Of a DNA stretch of 60,634 nucleotides, positions 9,152-17,197 are shown one piece after another. The position numbers and the translations under genes are program-made. The DNA comes from Actinomycetota bacterium (GTDB taxonomy: Bacteria; Actinomycetota; Acidimicrobiia; Acidimicrobiales; Acidimicrobilacustridaceae), in contig JACPNV010000042.1 of the NCBI GenBank assembly GCA_016185305.1, forward strand, positions 1 to 60,634, written 5' to 3'. The notes under the pieces are model-generated. The model searched no databases. It was given only the letters and a program-made list of their open reading frames with translations, and was not told where the DNA came from. Position 1 is the first letter of the stretch. Every line of letters starts with the position of its first letter.

Positions 9152-10179
9152 GTCATGCCGACCGCCTGTTGACCATCGGCCGTCTCACCGCCACCGGCCC
9201 TCTCGCCATCGAGGGGGAACGGCTCGGTGAGGAAGGCTTCGAGTGCGCCCACGACAGTCCGCGAGCCACCCGCCTCGACGAGGAGGCCTGCTGCGCCGAG
9301 CGCTTCGATCATCCCCTCGGCCTGTTGCGAGCCCGCAACGATCGCCGCCGTCGCGAGGACCTCCGCAGTCGCGCCGTTCCCGGCGATGATCGTGGCGGTC
9401 ACCACCGGCGAGGTCGCGGGACGACCGGTTCGAGGGTCGATGAGATGATGAGCCTCGCCGCCGTCAGTGGTACGCCAGCGGCGCTTGAGCGTCGAGGACG
9501 TGGCAACGGCGCCCTCAGCCAGCGAGGCGACGACGGCATCTGTGTCAGGTGCGAACGGGTCGGCAATCCCGATCGACCACCCCGACTCGCCGGCGTGCTC
9601 GGTCTCGGGAAGCTCAGGCCCGAGGCCGGTGACCCGGACATCGCCTCCCAGCTCGACACAGGCACCGAGCGCTCCCGCCGCGAGGAGCTCAGCAGCGAGG
9701 AGGTCGGCGGCGAGACCCTTGCCCAGCCCGCCGGGGTCGAAGCGCGTGCCTGCTGGGATGGCGACGGTGCCAGCCCGCGCATCGACCTCGATGCCCCCGC
9801 AACCGGCGCTCGCGGTGGAGCTACGGATCGGCGCAGGCGCGCCTGTCCGCACCTCGTCGATGGTGCGGTTGTAGCCAGCCGCGATGACCGACTCGCCGAC
9901 GAGTGGATCGAACGCGCCGCCGGTCGCGCCCCACGCTTCGATCGCCGTCTGCACCAGCAGCCGAGTGTCGGCCGTGACCTTGACGGGCCGGCCCGCGTTC
10001 CGGTTGATATTGCTGATCTCGCTGGCAGAGAGGAAGCGACTCCAGCGCCGCTCGAGGTCATCGATGCGGCTCACCGCGACGCCGAGCAGGTCGCGCCGAT
10101 CGGTGACGATCACGACCGAGACGTCACTTCCCATCGCACGCCAGGTTCGTTCAAGGGTCGGCCGGCGTTCAGCTTGCAC
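9148..10179 (-). CDS. apbE: FAD:protein FMN transferase ApbE
   Basis: Transfers FMN from FAD onto Thr or Ser of an extracytoplasmic acceptor protein. The chosen GTG start gives 343 residues with RTWRAMGSDV near the N-terminus, the usual ApbE opening; a start further upstream is possible. Family blocks seen are SEISNINRN, FDPLVG, the Mg/FAD-binding GGLGKGLAAD and ELGGDVRV, and HHLIDPRTGRP. No signal peptide is evident. It overlaps its upstream neighbour by 11 bases and its downstream one by 4, so the three genes form an operon. Confidence 0.9.
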   Translation of the reverse strand: MQAERRPTLERTWRAMGSDVSVVIVTDRRDLLGVAVSRIDDLERRWSRFLSASEISNINRNAGRPVKVTADTRLLVQTAIEAWGATGGAFDPLVGESVIAAGYNRTIDEVRTGAPAPIRSSTASAGCGGIEVDARAGTVAIPAGTRFDPGGLGKGLAADLLAAELLAAGALGACVELGGDVRVTGLGPELPETEHAGESGWSIGIADPFAPDTDAVVASLAEGAVATSSTLKRRWRTTDGGEAHHLIDPRTGRPATSPVVTATIIAGNGATAEVLATAAIVAGSQQAEGMIEALGAAGLLVEAGGSRTVVGALEAFLTEPFPLDGERAGGGETADGQQAVGMT

Positions 10180-10540
10180 GGCTGCGCGCTCGCGGTTGTT
10201 GCTGGGTCGACGGTGCGTTGGTCGACGGAGGCTGCGCGCTGCCACCAACGCTCGCGCCGGGTTGGGTCGTCGACGGGCTCGAAGGGTAGCCCCTCCCGCT
10301 GCGGCTGAGCGGCGTGGTCGTCGTGCTGCGCTGACTCGTCGACGGCGTCGTGAGCGACGGTTGGTCGGACGTGCGGCCACTGGTGCTCCCGGTGACGGGC
10401 TGCGCGATCGCGAAGCCGCCGACCATGCCCATCGTCGCCGCCGTCGCCGCGCCGGCTGCGATCATGCGAGCTCGGCGGGCAGGGTGCTTCTCGCGTGGGG
10501 CACGGCCGGGTCGAGCACCTGAGGGAACGGTTGGGTCCAC
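10169..10540 (-). CDS. Small membrane-anchored Ser/Thr/Pro-rich protein
   Basis: A 123-residue protein with a basic cytoplasmic N-terminus (ARPGRAPREKHPARRAR), one membrane segment (about residues 32-52) and a low-complexity tail of Ser, Thr, Pro and Gln. It is the first gene of the operon with apbE and the ferric-reductase-like gene, so a link to flavin or heme electron transfer is likely by context. I looked for an ApbE acceptor motif of the DGxSGAT type and did not find one. The start is uncertain: GTG at 10540 or GTG at 10582. Confidence 0.55.
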   Translation of the reverse strand: MDPTVPSGARPGRAPREKHPARRARMIAAGAATAATMGMVGGFAIAQPVTGSTSGRTSDQPSLTTPSTSQRSTTTTPLSRSGRGYPSSPSTTQPGASVGGSAQPPSTNAPSTQQQPRARSRAS

Positions 10541-10626
10541 GACCCCAGTGTTCGCACGAAAACGTAAGGAGCCGGTAAACACCCTGCGCGGATCTCGCGA
10601 TTCGGCCCGCGAAGCTGCGAGCGGGG

Positions 10627-10632
10627 TAGCTT
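10627..10632 (+). promoter_or_regulatory. -10 box TAGCTT for galTK
   Basis: TAGCTT ends 6 bases before the GTG of galT, with no ribosome binding site between. A leaderless galTK transcript is likely. The divergent operon starts only about 57-100 bases away, so the two share this control region. Confidence 0.45.
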
Positions 10633-10638
10633 CCGCCC

Positions 10639-11532
10639 GTGCCTCCTGACCCGATGCTCGCCGCGGGCGACCCCTACCGGATCGACCCGCTCACGGGAGA
10701 GATCGCGTACGTCGTCGCCAAGCGGCAGGACCGGCCGAACCTGCCTCCGACGGGCTGCCCGTTCTGCCCGGGTGGGCTCGAGGCCCCCGAGCCCTACGAC
10801 CTTCGCTGGTTCACGAACCGCTGGCCGGCCATGCCCGGCGACCGGGCCGAGGTCGTCCTGTACACCTCCGAGCACGACGCGACGTTCGCGTCGCTCGGTG
10901 TGGCCGGCGCGCGCAAGGTCGTTGACCTGTGGGCCGACCGGACCGCTGCACTCGGAGCGCGCGACGACGTCGCGTACGTGCTCGTGTTCGAGAACCGCGG
11001 CCCCGAGGTCGGGGCAACCATCGCCCACCCGCACGGCCAGATCTACGCCTTCGACCTCGTGCCCCCGGCACCGCTCGGCGAGCTCTCCCGGCGTGACCTC
11101 GCCGCGCTCGGCCCCGCCGCCGCTGGACGCGAGGGCGAGCGGTTGGTGTGCGCGCACGGCGGCTGGCGCGCCTGGGTGCCGTGGGCGGCAAGCTGGCCCT
11201 ACGAGCTGTTGATCGCGCCGGACGTTCGCCGCGCCGATCTCCCATCGCTGGGCTCCGGCGATCGCGACGCGCTGGCCACAACGCTCGTCGACGCGCTCGG
11301 CCGGCTCGATGCACTCTTCGCCGCGGCCATGCCGTACATGCTGTGGATCCACCAGCGGCCGACGGATGGCGCCGAGTGGCCCGAGGCATGGGTCCACGTG
11401 CACGTCGCGCCGCTCTACCGATCTGGGGGGACGCCTCGGTTCGTCGCCGCGGGCGAGTTGGGCAGCGCGGTCTACTTCAACCCGGTTTCCCCGATCGACG
11501 CAGCTGCAGCGCTGCGCGAAGCGAGCGCATGA
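10639..11532 (+). CDS. galT: Galactose-1-phosphate uridylyltransferase
   Basis: Leloir-pathway enzyme that exchanges galactose-1-phosphate with UDP-glucose. The 297-residue protein has the active-site motif HPHGQ (130-134), whose His132 carries the uridylyl group. The zinc-binding CPFC lies at 40-43, and a second His cluster (WVHVHVAPLYR) is near residue 255. It is shorter than the E. coli enzyme (348) but normal for actinobacteria. Its stop overlaps the galK start (ATGA). No galE lies in this window. Confidence 0.93.
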   Translation: MPPDPMLAAGDPYRIDPLTGEIAYVVAKRQDRPNLPPTGCPFCPGGLEAPEPYDLRWFTNRWPAMPGDRAEVVLYTSEHDATFASLGVAGARKVVDLWADRTAALGARDDVAYVLVFENRGPEVGATIAHPHGQIYAFDLVPPAPLGELSRRDLAALGPAAAGREGERLVCAHGGWRAWVPWAASWPYELLIAPDVRRADLPSLGSGDRDALATTLVDALGRLDALFAAAMPYMLWIHQRPTDGAEWPEAWVHVHVAPLYRSGGTPRFVAAGELGSAVYFNPVSPIDAAAALREASA

Positions 11533-12536
11533 CCGTTGCCGCCTTCGCACCGGGGCGCGTGAACCTCATCGGTGACCACACCGACCACACCGGCGGGCTC
11601 GCCATGCCGATGGCGATCCAGCTCGGCACGACCGTCACCGGCGAGACGACCGGAGGCGACACGATCGAGCTCCGGTCTGGCACGCAGGAAGAACCGGCGA
11701 TCGTCTCGATCCACGTCACGACGGGCGAGCTCGATGGCCTGTCGCCGAGCTGGGCTCGCTACGTCGCCGGTGTCGTGCACGAGCTCCGCCCGTCTGCGGG
11801 ATTTTGCGGCACGGTCTCGACGACGCTGCCGATCGGGGGCGGGCTCTCGTCGAGCGCTGCCCTCGAACTGGCCGTGGCCCTCGCGCTGGGGTTCGGAGGC
11901 GGTGCGCTCGAGCTCGCGGAGCTCTGCCAGCGGGCCGAGCAGATCGCGTCCGGCGTGCCCTGCGGCATCATGGACCAGCTCGCGTCGGCGACGGGCAAGC
12001 CCGGCCACGCGCTGCTGATGAACTTCACGACCATGGCGGTCGAGTCCGTGGCGATTCCCGAACGCGCTGCCATCGTCGTCATCGACTCCGGGCAGCAGCG
12101 AGCGCTGGCCGACTCGGCGTACGGCGAACGGCGGGCCGCCTGCGAGCAGGCGTCCATGATCGTCGGCGCGCTGCTCCATGCGTCGGTCGACGATCTCTAC
12201 CGGATCGACGATCCGGTCACACGACGCCGGGCCCACCATGTGATGACCGAGAACATACGGGTTCGCGACTTCGCGGCCGCGATCCGCACCGGCGATCTCG
12301 CGGCGGCTGGCGCCTGCATGACAGCCAGCCACCGGAGCCTGCGCGACGACTTCGAGGTCTCCACCGATGTGCTCGACGCGCTCGTCGACCGGCTGGTCGC
12401 GACCGACGGCGTCCACGGAGCCCGCCTCACCGGCGCCGGCTTCGGCGGGTGCGTCGTCGCGTTGACCGAGCCCGGCGCGCTCACCGAAGGTTGGACCGTG
12501 GTGCCATCGGGTCCCGCCCGGCGACTCCAAGCCTGA
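11529..12536 (+). CDS. galK: Galactokinase
   Basis: Phosphorylates galactose at C1 with ATP. The 335-residue GHMP kinase has the galactokinase signature GRVNLIGDHTDHTGG near the N-terminus, the phosphate loop LPIGGGLSSSAALE around residues 99-112, and the C-terminal motif LTGAGFGGC. It is about 45 residues shorter than E. coli GalK, mainly at the N-terminus, where the protein starts just before the signature. It is translationally coupled to galT by a 4-base overlap. Confidence 0.93.
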   Translation: MTVAAFAPGRVNLIGDHTDHTGGLAMPMAIQLGTTVTGETTGGDTIELRSGTQEEPAIVSIHVTTGELDGLSPSWARYVAGVVHELRPSAGFCGTVSTTLPIGGGLSSSAALELAVALALGFGGGALELAELCQRAEQIASGVPCGIMDQLASATGKPGHALLMNFTTMAVESVAIPERAAIVVIDSGQQRALADSAYGERRAACEQASMIVGALLHASVDDLYRIDDPVTRRRAHHVMTENIRVRDFAAAIRTGDLAAAGACMTASHRSLRDDFEVSTDVLDALVDRLVATDGVHGARLTGAGFGGCVVALTEPGALTEGWTVVPSGPARRLQA

Positions 12537-12578
12537 GAACGCTCGGCGCCCAACCGTTCGGGGCCCATCGCAGGCGGC

Positions 12579-13364
12579 TCACCGCCCGAGCAGCCGCGTA
12601 CCGGCACGGTGGAGCACCGCGCGGAACCCCTCTTCCTGGCCCGGAGTCAACGCCTCCGCGACGACCGCGCGCAGGTCGTGCGGGCTCAGCGCGTCGAAGC
12701 AGATCCACGGCATCATCCGCGCCAGGCGACGCTGGGTCGATTTGATCAGCGACCCGCGCTGCGAGACGGGAAGGGGCGCTTCGAGCACCGCTCGGGCGAG
12801 CGCTCGCGCGACGGCCGGGTTGGCGACGAGCGCGCGGCGGCGCACGAGGATGGAGAGCTCGGAGTCGGTGAACGGCGCCGCGCCGGCGCCGTCGAGCAGT
12901 TCGCGCCCGAGGACCTGATAGCGCCACCACAGCCTCGCGAAGACGTGATCGTCCATGTCGAGGAACCGCTCGTCAGACCCTTCCGGCCACCGCCAGGCCG
13001 CGAGATCTGGCACCACGACGCACGTGATGAACGCCCACACCGCCGGATCGGCCGCCTCTGCGGCAACGATTCCGGTGGTCTCATGCAGCACACCCGCCCA
13101 TGCCCGGTCGAGCGCATCGGCGACCTGAGGATCGACCGGCTCGGGCCAGCCGAACCTGTCTGCTGCGGCCCGGAGTTCGGCCTGCACGAGCGCGACCCGA
13201 TCTTCGCCGACGGGATCGCCGCCCGGGAGCGGTTCGGCGGCGTCGTCTCGCGTGCGGCTCGTCGCCCGCAGCGCCTGCGGCGTGTCGGTCGAGAGGCGTT
13301 CGACCCGATGGTCGCCGCGTTCGATCGCCAGGCGCGGCCATGTCGTGGTCGCCGGTCGGCTCAT
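12579..13364 (-). CDS. Third gene of the GHKL cassette; DUF6339-like protein of unknown function
   Basis: A 261-residue, largely helical protein. The middle holds AFITCVVVPDLAAWRW, then DDHVFARLWWRYQVLG; the C-terminal third is rich in Ala and Arg. From memory this pattern (PD-x-x-x-WR followed by RLWWR) resembles DUF6339, a streptomycete family found beside GHKL ATPases and restriction-like genes, but I cannot verify this. No catalytic motif is evident. Its ATG overlaps the stop of the gene before it by 4 bases (ATGA), so it is coupled to that gene and to the ATPase. Confidence 0.75.
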   Translation of the reverse strand: MSRPATTTWPRLAIERGDHRVERLSTDTPQALRATSRTRDDAAEPLPGGDPVGEDRVALVQAELRAAADRFGWPEPVDPQVADALDRAWAGVLHETTGIVAAEAADPAVWAFITCVVVPDLAAWRWPEGSDERFLDMDDHVFARLWWRYQVLGRELLDGAGAAPFTDSELSILVRRRALVANPAVARALARAVLEAPLPVSQRGSLIKSTQRRLARMMPWICFDALSPHDLRAVVAEALTPGQEEGFRAVLHRAGTRLLGR

Positions 13365-14266
13365 GGTTCGCGCAGGAGGTGAAGGCGGTCCTGCAACTCG
13401 GCGTCGAAGCGATCGGGGTGGTCGCGGCGGAGGGCGCGCAGGCGAGCCGGGGTGGTGCCCGGCAACCACCGTTCGTAGAGCTGCTGGAGCGCGCCGCCGA
13501 CGGTGTCGTCGCCGAAGGTCCCGAACCGTGCGACGAACTGCGGCTCGTCCATGGCGCGCTCGATCAGAGCCCGCCCGACGTCCCATTGCAGGACGGACTG
13601 GACCATCCAGGCGCGTTCGCCCAGCGATCCGCGGAGCAAGCAGTCGACCGTGGGATGGTCGGTGTTCACCAAGAGTCGCAAGGCGCGACTCGGCGGTGCG
13701 GAGAGGTCGTCAAGGTCGACTCGCAGCCACCACGCAGCATCCGCGTCGATGCCCGACTCGGCCGAGAAGTCGACGGCGTCTGTTGGGAACCGGTGCTCGG
13801 CGTCGCCCAGCAGGATCGAGTTCGTGGCGCTGGCGGGCTCGCGCCAGACGATCGACCCGGCCCGCCGTGCGCTCAACGGTTCACCGCCGCGAGAGGGCGC
13901 GCCCAGCACGAGGCACCGCGACACCACCAGCCGGCCACCTACGAGCGACGGGTCGACCACGAACCCCAGGCGATGGACCCCCGAGGAGTCGAGTTGAAGC
14001 CTGGCACCGAGCCCGCGAAGACCCGTCGCGCTCGCCCGCCACGTGGCGATGAGGTCCAGGGGCACGCCGACCGCCAGACCGGCGGCAGCACGCACCTCGT
14101 CGGGGTCCACCGTCACCTCGCAGCCGAGCTCGATCGGCGTCCAACGATCCCAACCGGGCAACCGCCGGGCCGCCTCGTGCGCCACCCCGTTGACCACGGC
14201 GGTCCAGGGACCGGCATGCACCAGAGAGTCGGCCGTCTGGTGCGGAAGGACGACGAATCGCGGCAT
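13361..14266 (-). CDS. Second gene of the GHKL cassette; unknown protein
   Basis: A 301-residue soluble protein I do not recognise. It has no signal peptide or membrane segment. The N-terminal half is beta-rich (repeated hydrophobic-polar strands such as HRLGFVVDPSLVGGRLVVS); the C-terminal half is helical and ends in a basic stretch. No nuclease motif of the PD-(D/E)xK, HNH or PLD type could be made out. Its start shares one base with the stop of the ATPase gene (TGATG), so the two are surely co-translated and probably act in one complex. Confidence 0.75.
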   Translation of the reverse strand: MPRFVVLPHQTADSLVHAGPWTAVVNGVAHEAARRLPGWDRWTPIELGCEVTVDPDEVRAAAGLAVGVPLDLIATWRASATGLRGLGARLQLDSSGVHRLGFVVDPSLVGGRLVVSRCLVLGAPSRGGEPLSARRAGSIVWREPASATNSILLGDAEHRFPTDAVDFSAESGIDADAAWWLRVDLDDLSAPPSRALRLLVNTDHPTVDCLLRGSLGERAWMVQSVLQWDVGRALIERAMDEPQFVARFGTFGDDTVGGALQQLYERWLPGTTPARLRALRRDHPDRFDAELQDRLHLLREP

Positions 14267-16233
14267 CAGGAGGCCGCCTCGTCGAGCGGCGTGACGACCA
14301 TGTCGACTGCCACGGCGATGTCAGGCAGCGAACGGACACGGACACGCCATCGGTTGGGGCGACCCCGGACTACGACGAGCCGGCTGCCTGCGACCTCGAC
14401 GGCGCCGTCGTCGCCTCGCTTGGTCGGCACGAAGCCGACGATCTCGACCGGCTCCCACGACGAGCGTGCCGCGGCGCGCCGCTCCCTCGGTTCGCGCTCG
14501 ACCGCGTCCCCGTCGTGGGTCGCGACGAACGCCGTCGCCTCGACGACCGTTCCGCTGCAGCCGGGTCGGTGCGAGACCACGAAGTCGATGTCGCTGACAC
14601 GATGGTCGCTGATGCGAAGGCTCTTCGCCGGCAGCCGGTGCACCGGGCCGAAGCTGACCGCGGGCAGCTCAGGTTGAGCGGGGCGAGTCGCGCCGGCCTC
14701 GTCGTGGCTCGGCCCGGCGAGGAGGCCGCTCAGCGCGTCAGCGATCTGAGCCGCCGGCCGCCGGTCGCAGCTCTCGTCGTTCGCGAACGCAGCCGAGAGC
14801 GCGATGAGGTTGCGCATGCCCATGGCCACGGAGCGACGATGGGCGTCGTCGCGGACGAGGTTCGCACGCCACGAGTCGTGGGTCGGGGGCTCGGCAGCGG
14901 CAAACGCTCGGTCGAGCTCGGGAACGGCCTTGAAGACGCCGACCCACTCGGTGACCACCGACGGCAGAGCCGGGCATTCCAGATACTCGACGACGAGCTC
15001 AGGCTCGCGGAGCAACGCGACGTGGTGCGCCAGGCCTTCGAACGCGGCGGCGCTTTGGCGCTCCGAGCCGGCGTCTCGCCCGTCGTCGGCGACCGAACGG
15101 GGCAGCACCGGGATGCGGGCAAGACCGAGCCAGCCGATCGGCACCGTCGACTTCGGATCCTTCACCGCGTGGAGCTGCACCGTGTCGTCGGCGCCGGCGC
15201 TCGTGGCGCCGCCGTCTCTCGTGGCGCCGCCGGCGCCCGCCGAGCTCCCACCGTCGTTCGCAGCGAGCCGGAGGGCCGAGCGCACGCCGCGCAAGGCGTC
15301 GGCATACGCATGCAGCGGCGCGACGTCGTCAGGGTCGGGAACCGGAACGGGATCGCTTTCGAAGGTGATCGCGAACCGCATCGACGGCGCGCCGCCGGCC
15401 GGCGCAACCATCTTGGGCCAGAAGTTCCAGACGATCGCGTCGGCGAGGAAGTTCATGGCCTGCCGCGGTGTGCGACCCCGAAAGCCGGGAGCGACGACGC
15501 AGATGGTGGTTCCAGTCTGGCCCTCGTCGAAAGGCGGCAGTCCGAGGACATCGGCGAACGCGTCGGCATTCCCGCCGACGATCGGGAGGATCGACTCCTC
15601 GACCGATCTCCCCCACCAGTGGCGACCCGTGTAGCGGCGTCCGTCTGCGCTGAAGTGGTCGGTGAACCCAGCCGCGATGAACCGGGATTGCAGCGTGTCG
15701 CCCACAGCCGTGCGCGAGTGCACGATCACCGCACGCGCCTCGCTCACCACGAAGCTGATCGTCTTGCCGAACCCATACGTGCCGCCCCCGAACTCTCGGT
15801 CGGACGGCTGGCCGATGTTGAACAGCAGATCGACGAAGTTGGACGATTGCCCGGGCTTGGGCGGGCGGTCAGCTCGCACCGGACCACCAAGGCCCGTTGT
15901 GCCGGCATCGGTGAGGGACAGCAGCAACACGTCGTCGCGCTGGAGCACTTCGCGGAGGCGGTCGGCGGCGGGCGGCGGGGAGTCGAACACCGTCGACTGC
16001 AGCACGCCCCGCTGGACCGCGTCGAGATGGTGGGCCCGGATGGCGAAGTCGACGACCGACCTGTCGTCGAGCCGCGCGTCCCAGCTGTTCTGGACGGCCT
16101 CTCGAACGAGCACCACAAGTGGATCGAGGCGGGGCCGTCCGAGCAAGTTCTCCGCGCCTTCCGCTGCCAGCGCCCCATGAGGCGGGAATGGCTCGGAGAA
16201 ACGATCAAGGGTGGCCGGCAGCACGACGGGCAT
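14266..16233 (-). CDS. MORC-like GHKL ATPase
   Basis: A 655-residue protein whose N-terminal 170 residues hold the GHKL (Hsp90/MutL-type) ATP site. The N-box is REAVQNSWDAR (Glu45, Asn49, Asp52), motif II is LTDAGTTGLGG (109-116), and motif III is GGGTYGFGKT (149-158) with the invariant Lys. The spacing and the GGGTYGFGK form resemble bacterial MORC-like ATPases known from restriction-like and defence loci. The rest is unfamiliar; a Gly/Ala-rich linker lies near residues 330-350. It heads a three-gene operon with 1- and 4-base overlaps and stands about 190 bases from an integration site. Confidence 0.88.
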   Translation of the reverse strand: MPVVLPATLDRFSEPFPPHGALAAEGAENLLGRPRLDPLVVLVREAVQNSWDARLDDRSVVDFAIRAHHLDAVQRGVLQSTVFDSPPPAADRLREVLQRDDVLLLSLTDAGTTGLGGPVRADRPPKPGQSSNFVDLLFNIGQPSDREFGGGTYGFGKTISFVVSEARAVIVHSRTAVGDTLQSRFIAAGFTDHFSADGRRYTGRHWWGRSVEESILPIVGGNADAFADVLGLPPFDEGQTGTTICVVAPGFRGRTPRQAMNFLADAIVWNFWPKMVAPAGGAPSMRFAITFESDPVPVPDPDDVAPLHAYADALRGVRSALRLAANDGGSSAGAGGATRDGGATSAGADDTVQLHAVKDPKSTVPIGWLGLARIPVLPRSVADDGRDAGSERQSAAAFEGLAHHVALLREPELVVEYLECPALPSVVTEWVGVFKAVPELDRAFAAAEPPTHDSWRANLVRDDAHRRSVAMGMRNLIALSAAFANDESCDRRPAAQIADALSGLLAGPSHDEAGATRPAQPELPAVSFGPVHRLPAKSLRISDHRVSDIDFVVSHRPGCSGTVVEATAFVATHDGDAVEREPRERRAAARSSWEPVEIVGFVPTKRGDDGAVEVAGSRLVVVRGRPNRWRVRVRSLPDIAVAVDMVVTPLDEAAS

Positions 16234-16357
16234 TCTTGCCGACGTGACGCATCGACCGCGCCATCGGCGATCGCGCGATCGACGGTGCGTGGCGGCGACC
16301 GAGGAGGCGAGCGATGGTTGGAGAGGCCGGCCGGGGCTGGAGCGCTCGTGTGGGCAC

Positions 16358-16624
16358 CTACTTGTTCGGCCGTATTCCCACCCTGTGAACGAGTGGCTCT
16401 TTGGCGAGCTCGGTTTTGGCAGGCGGGACTACTCGATGCGCAAGCCGGAGATCGCCCTCGAGGCGAGCAACAGGGCGGCCGCCGGTCCCTCGAACGACGT
16501 CGATCACCCGAGCCTGGAACGGCTCGGCTTCGTCGCCGGCGATCAAGACGGAGCCAATGGCAACTTCCTCGCTGTCCTCCTCGAGGTAGGTCCACACCAG
16601 ACCAGTCCCGTCGACCTGGTTCAC
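16358..16624 (-). CDS. Small SH3-like unknown protein running through the attachment site
   Basis: An 88-codon frame (GTG start, uncertain). The first 50 residues read as a genuine protein (GSVLIAGDEAEPFQARVIDV), with alternating beta-strand character. A related segment (GAVVAAGDAEEPFLARVVDI) is encoded at 21850-21976 in the neighbouring element. The last 30 residues are encoded by the attachment core and chromosomal flank, so the natural C-terminus was probably replaced on integration. No ribosome binding site is clear, and the function is unknown. Confidence 0.4.
   Translation of the reverse strand: MNQVDGTGLVWTYLEEDSEEVAIGSVLIAGDEAEPFQARVIDVVRGTGGRPVARLEGDLRLAHRVVPPAKTELAKEPLVHRVGIRPNK
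16419..16455. repeat. Left attachment-site copy (attL-like)
   Basis: 37 bases identical to 27859-27895, where they form the 3' end and stop codon of the acyl-CoA dehydrogenase gene. Identity with the middle copy (19080-19116) is 36 of 37 and continues for 7 more bases (CCTCGAG, to 16462). The sequence to the left, including the GHKL cassette, would be the chromosome side; to the right lies element DNA. Confidence 0.8.
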
Positions 16625-16634
16625 GTCGGCGGAG

Positions 16635-16793
16635 ATGACACGTGTCTTGTTGCTCGCGGCGGTAGGCGTCTTGGTGGTGCTGCCCGTGAGCGCCCTCCTC
16701 GTACTCTTCAATCCACCGATGTCCGGAGCGCTGGCGGGGATCATGCTCTTTCTGGCCTTGCCCTCATTGCGCTTGGACGGGCGCCACGCGTGA
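16635..16793 (+). CDS. Short hydrophobic protein or first piece of a broken membrane-protein gene
   Basis: A 52-codon frame encoding two hydrophobic stretches (LLLAAVGVLVVLPVSALLV and a segment around residues 30-45). Its stop overlaps the next ATG (TGATG). It may be a separate small protein or the N-terminal part of one membrane protein continued at 16793 after a frameshift. Neighbouring element genes are clearly damaged, so decay is plausible. Confidence 0.35.
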   Translation: MTRVLLLAAVGVLVVLPVSALLVLFNPPMSGALAGIMLFLALPSLRLDGRHA

Positions 16794-17197
16794 TGCTCGC
16801 GTGCCTCATCTGCGTACCGCTCCTCGTCATGTGGGGAGCCGCGCAACCGGGTGGGGATCGGATGACATGGATCGTTGCGCTGCCGGTGTTCGCCATCGGA
16901 TCGATCGCCGTTTGGACGTTTCCCTCGGGCCGGTCCAACTCGGCCATCGCACGTCGTTGCGCGGCCGTGGCCCTCGCGTGCATGGCCGTTGCGGTCCTTG
17001 ACCAGACGATCGTCCGCAAGGTCGAGATGCTTGCGATGTCCCCGGCGCTGGACACCGAAGCCGAGCGCATTCTCGAGACCCAAGCGCCGGTCGGTGGCAG
17101 CTTCCCTCGCGGGAGTTGCCGCCGTTCTCAAGGGCGGTGCGGCTTGGACCCTACGACCTCGACTGCGCGTAGTGTACGGCGGTGGCGGAAGCCGTGA
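16793..17197 (+). CDS. Membrane-protein fragment, probably frameshifted
   Basis: The frame encodes about 134 residues; the first 100 include three membrane segments (LACLICVPLLVMWG, WIVALPVFAIGSIAVWTF and a segment around CAAVALACMAVAVL). After residue 110 the sequence loses protein character, while the next frame gives a convincing continuation (VVYGGGGSREVVFTIYQR). This indicates an indel near 17100. The family is not recognised. It belongs to the left element (16.4-19.1 kb). Confidence 0.4.
   Translation: MLACLICVPLLVMWGAAQPGGDRMTWIVALPVFAIGSIAVWTFPSGRSNSAIARRCAAVALACMAVAVLDQTIVRKVEMLAMSPALDTEAERILETQAPVGGSFPRGSCRRSQGRCGLDPTTSTARSVRRWRKP

Noticed and set aside
14515..16638. A 707-codon plus-strand open frame opposite the GHKL ATPase gene
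   Set aside because: It is an antisense frame of a high-GC gene. Its translation is Arg/Gly/Ala-rich without motifs, whereas the minus strand has a full GHKL domain.
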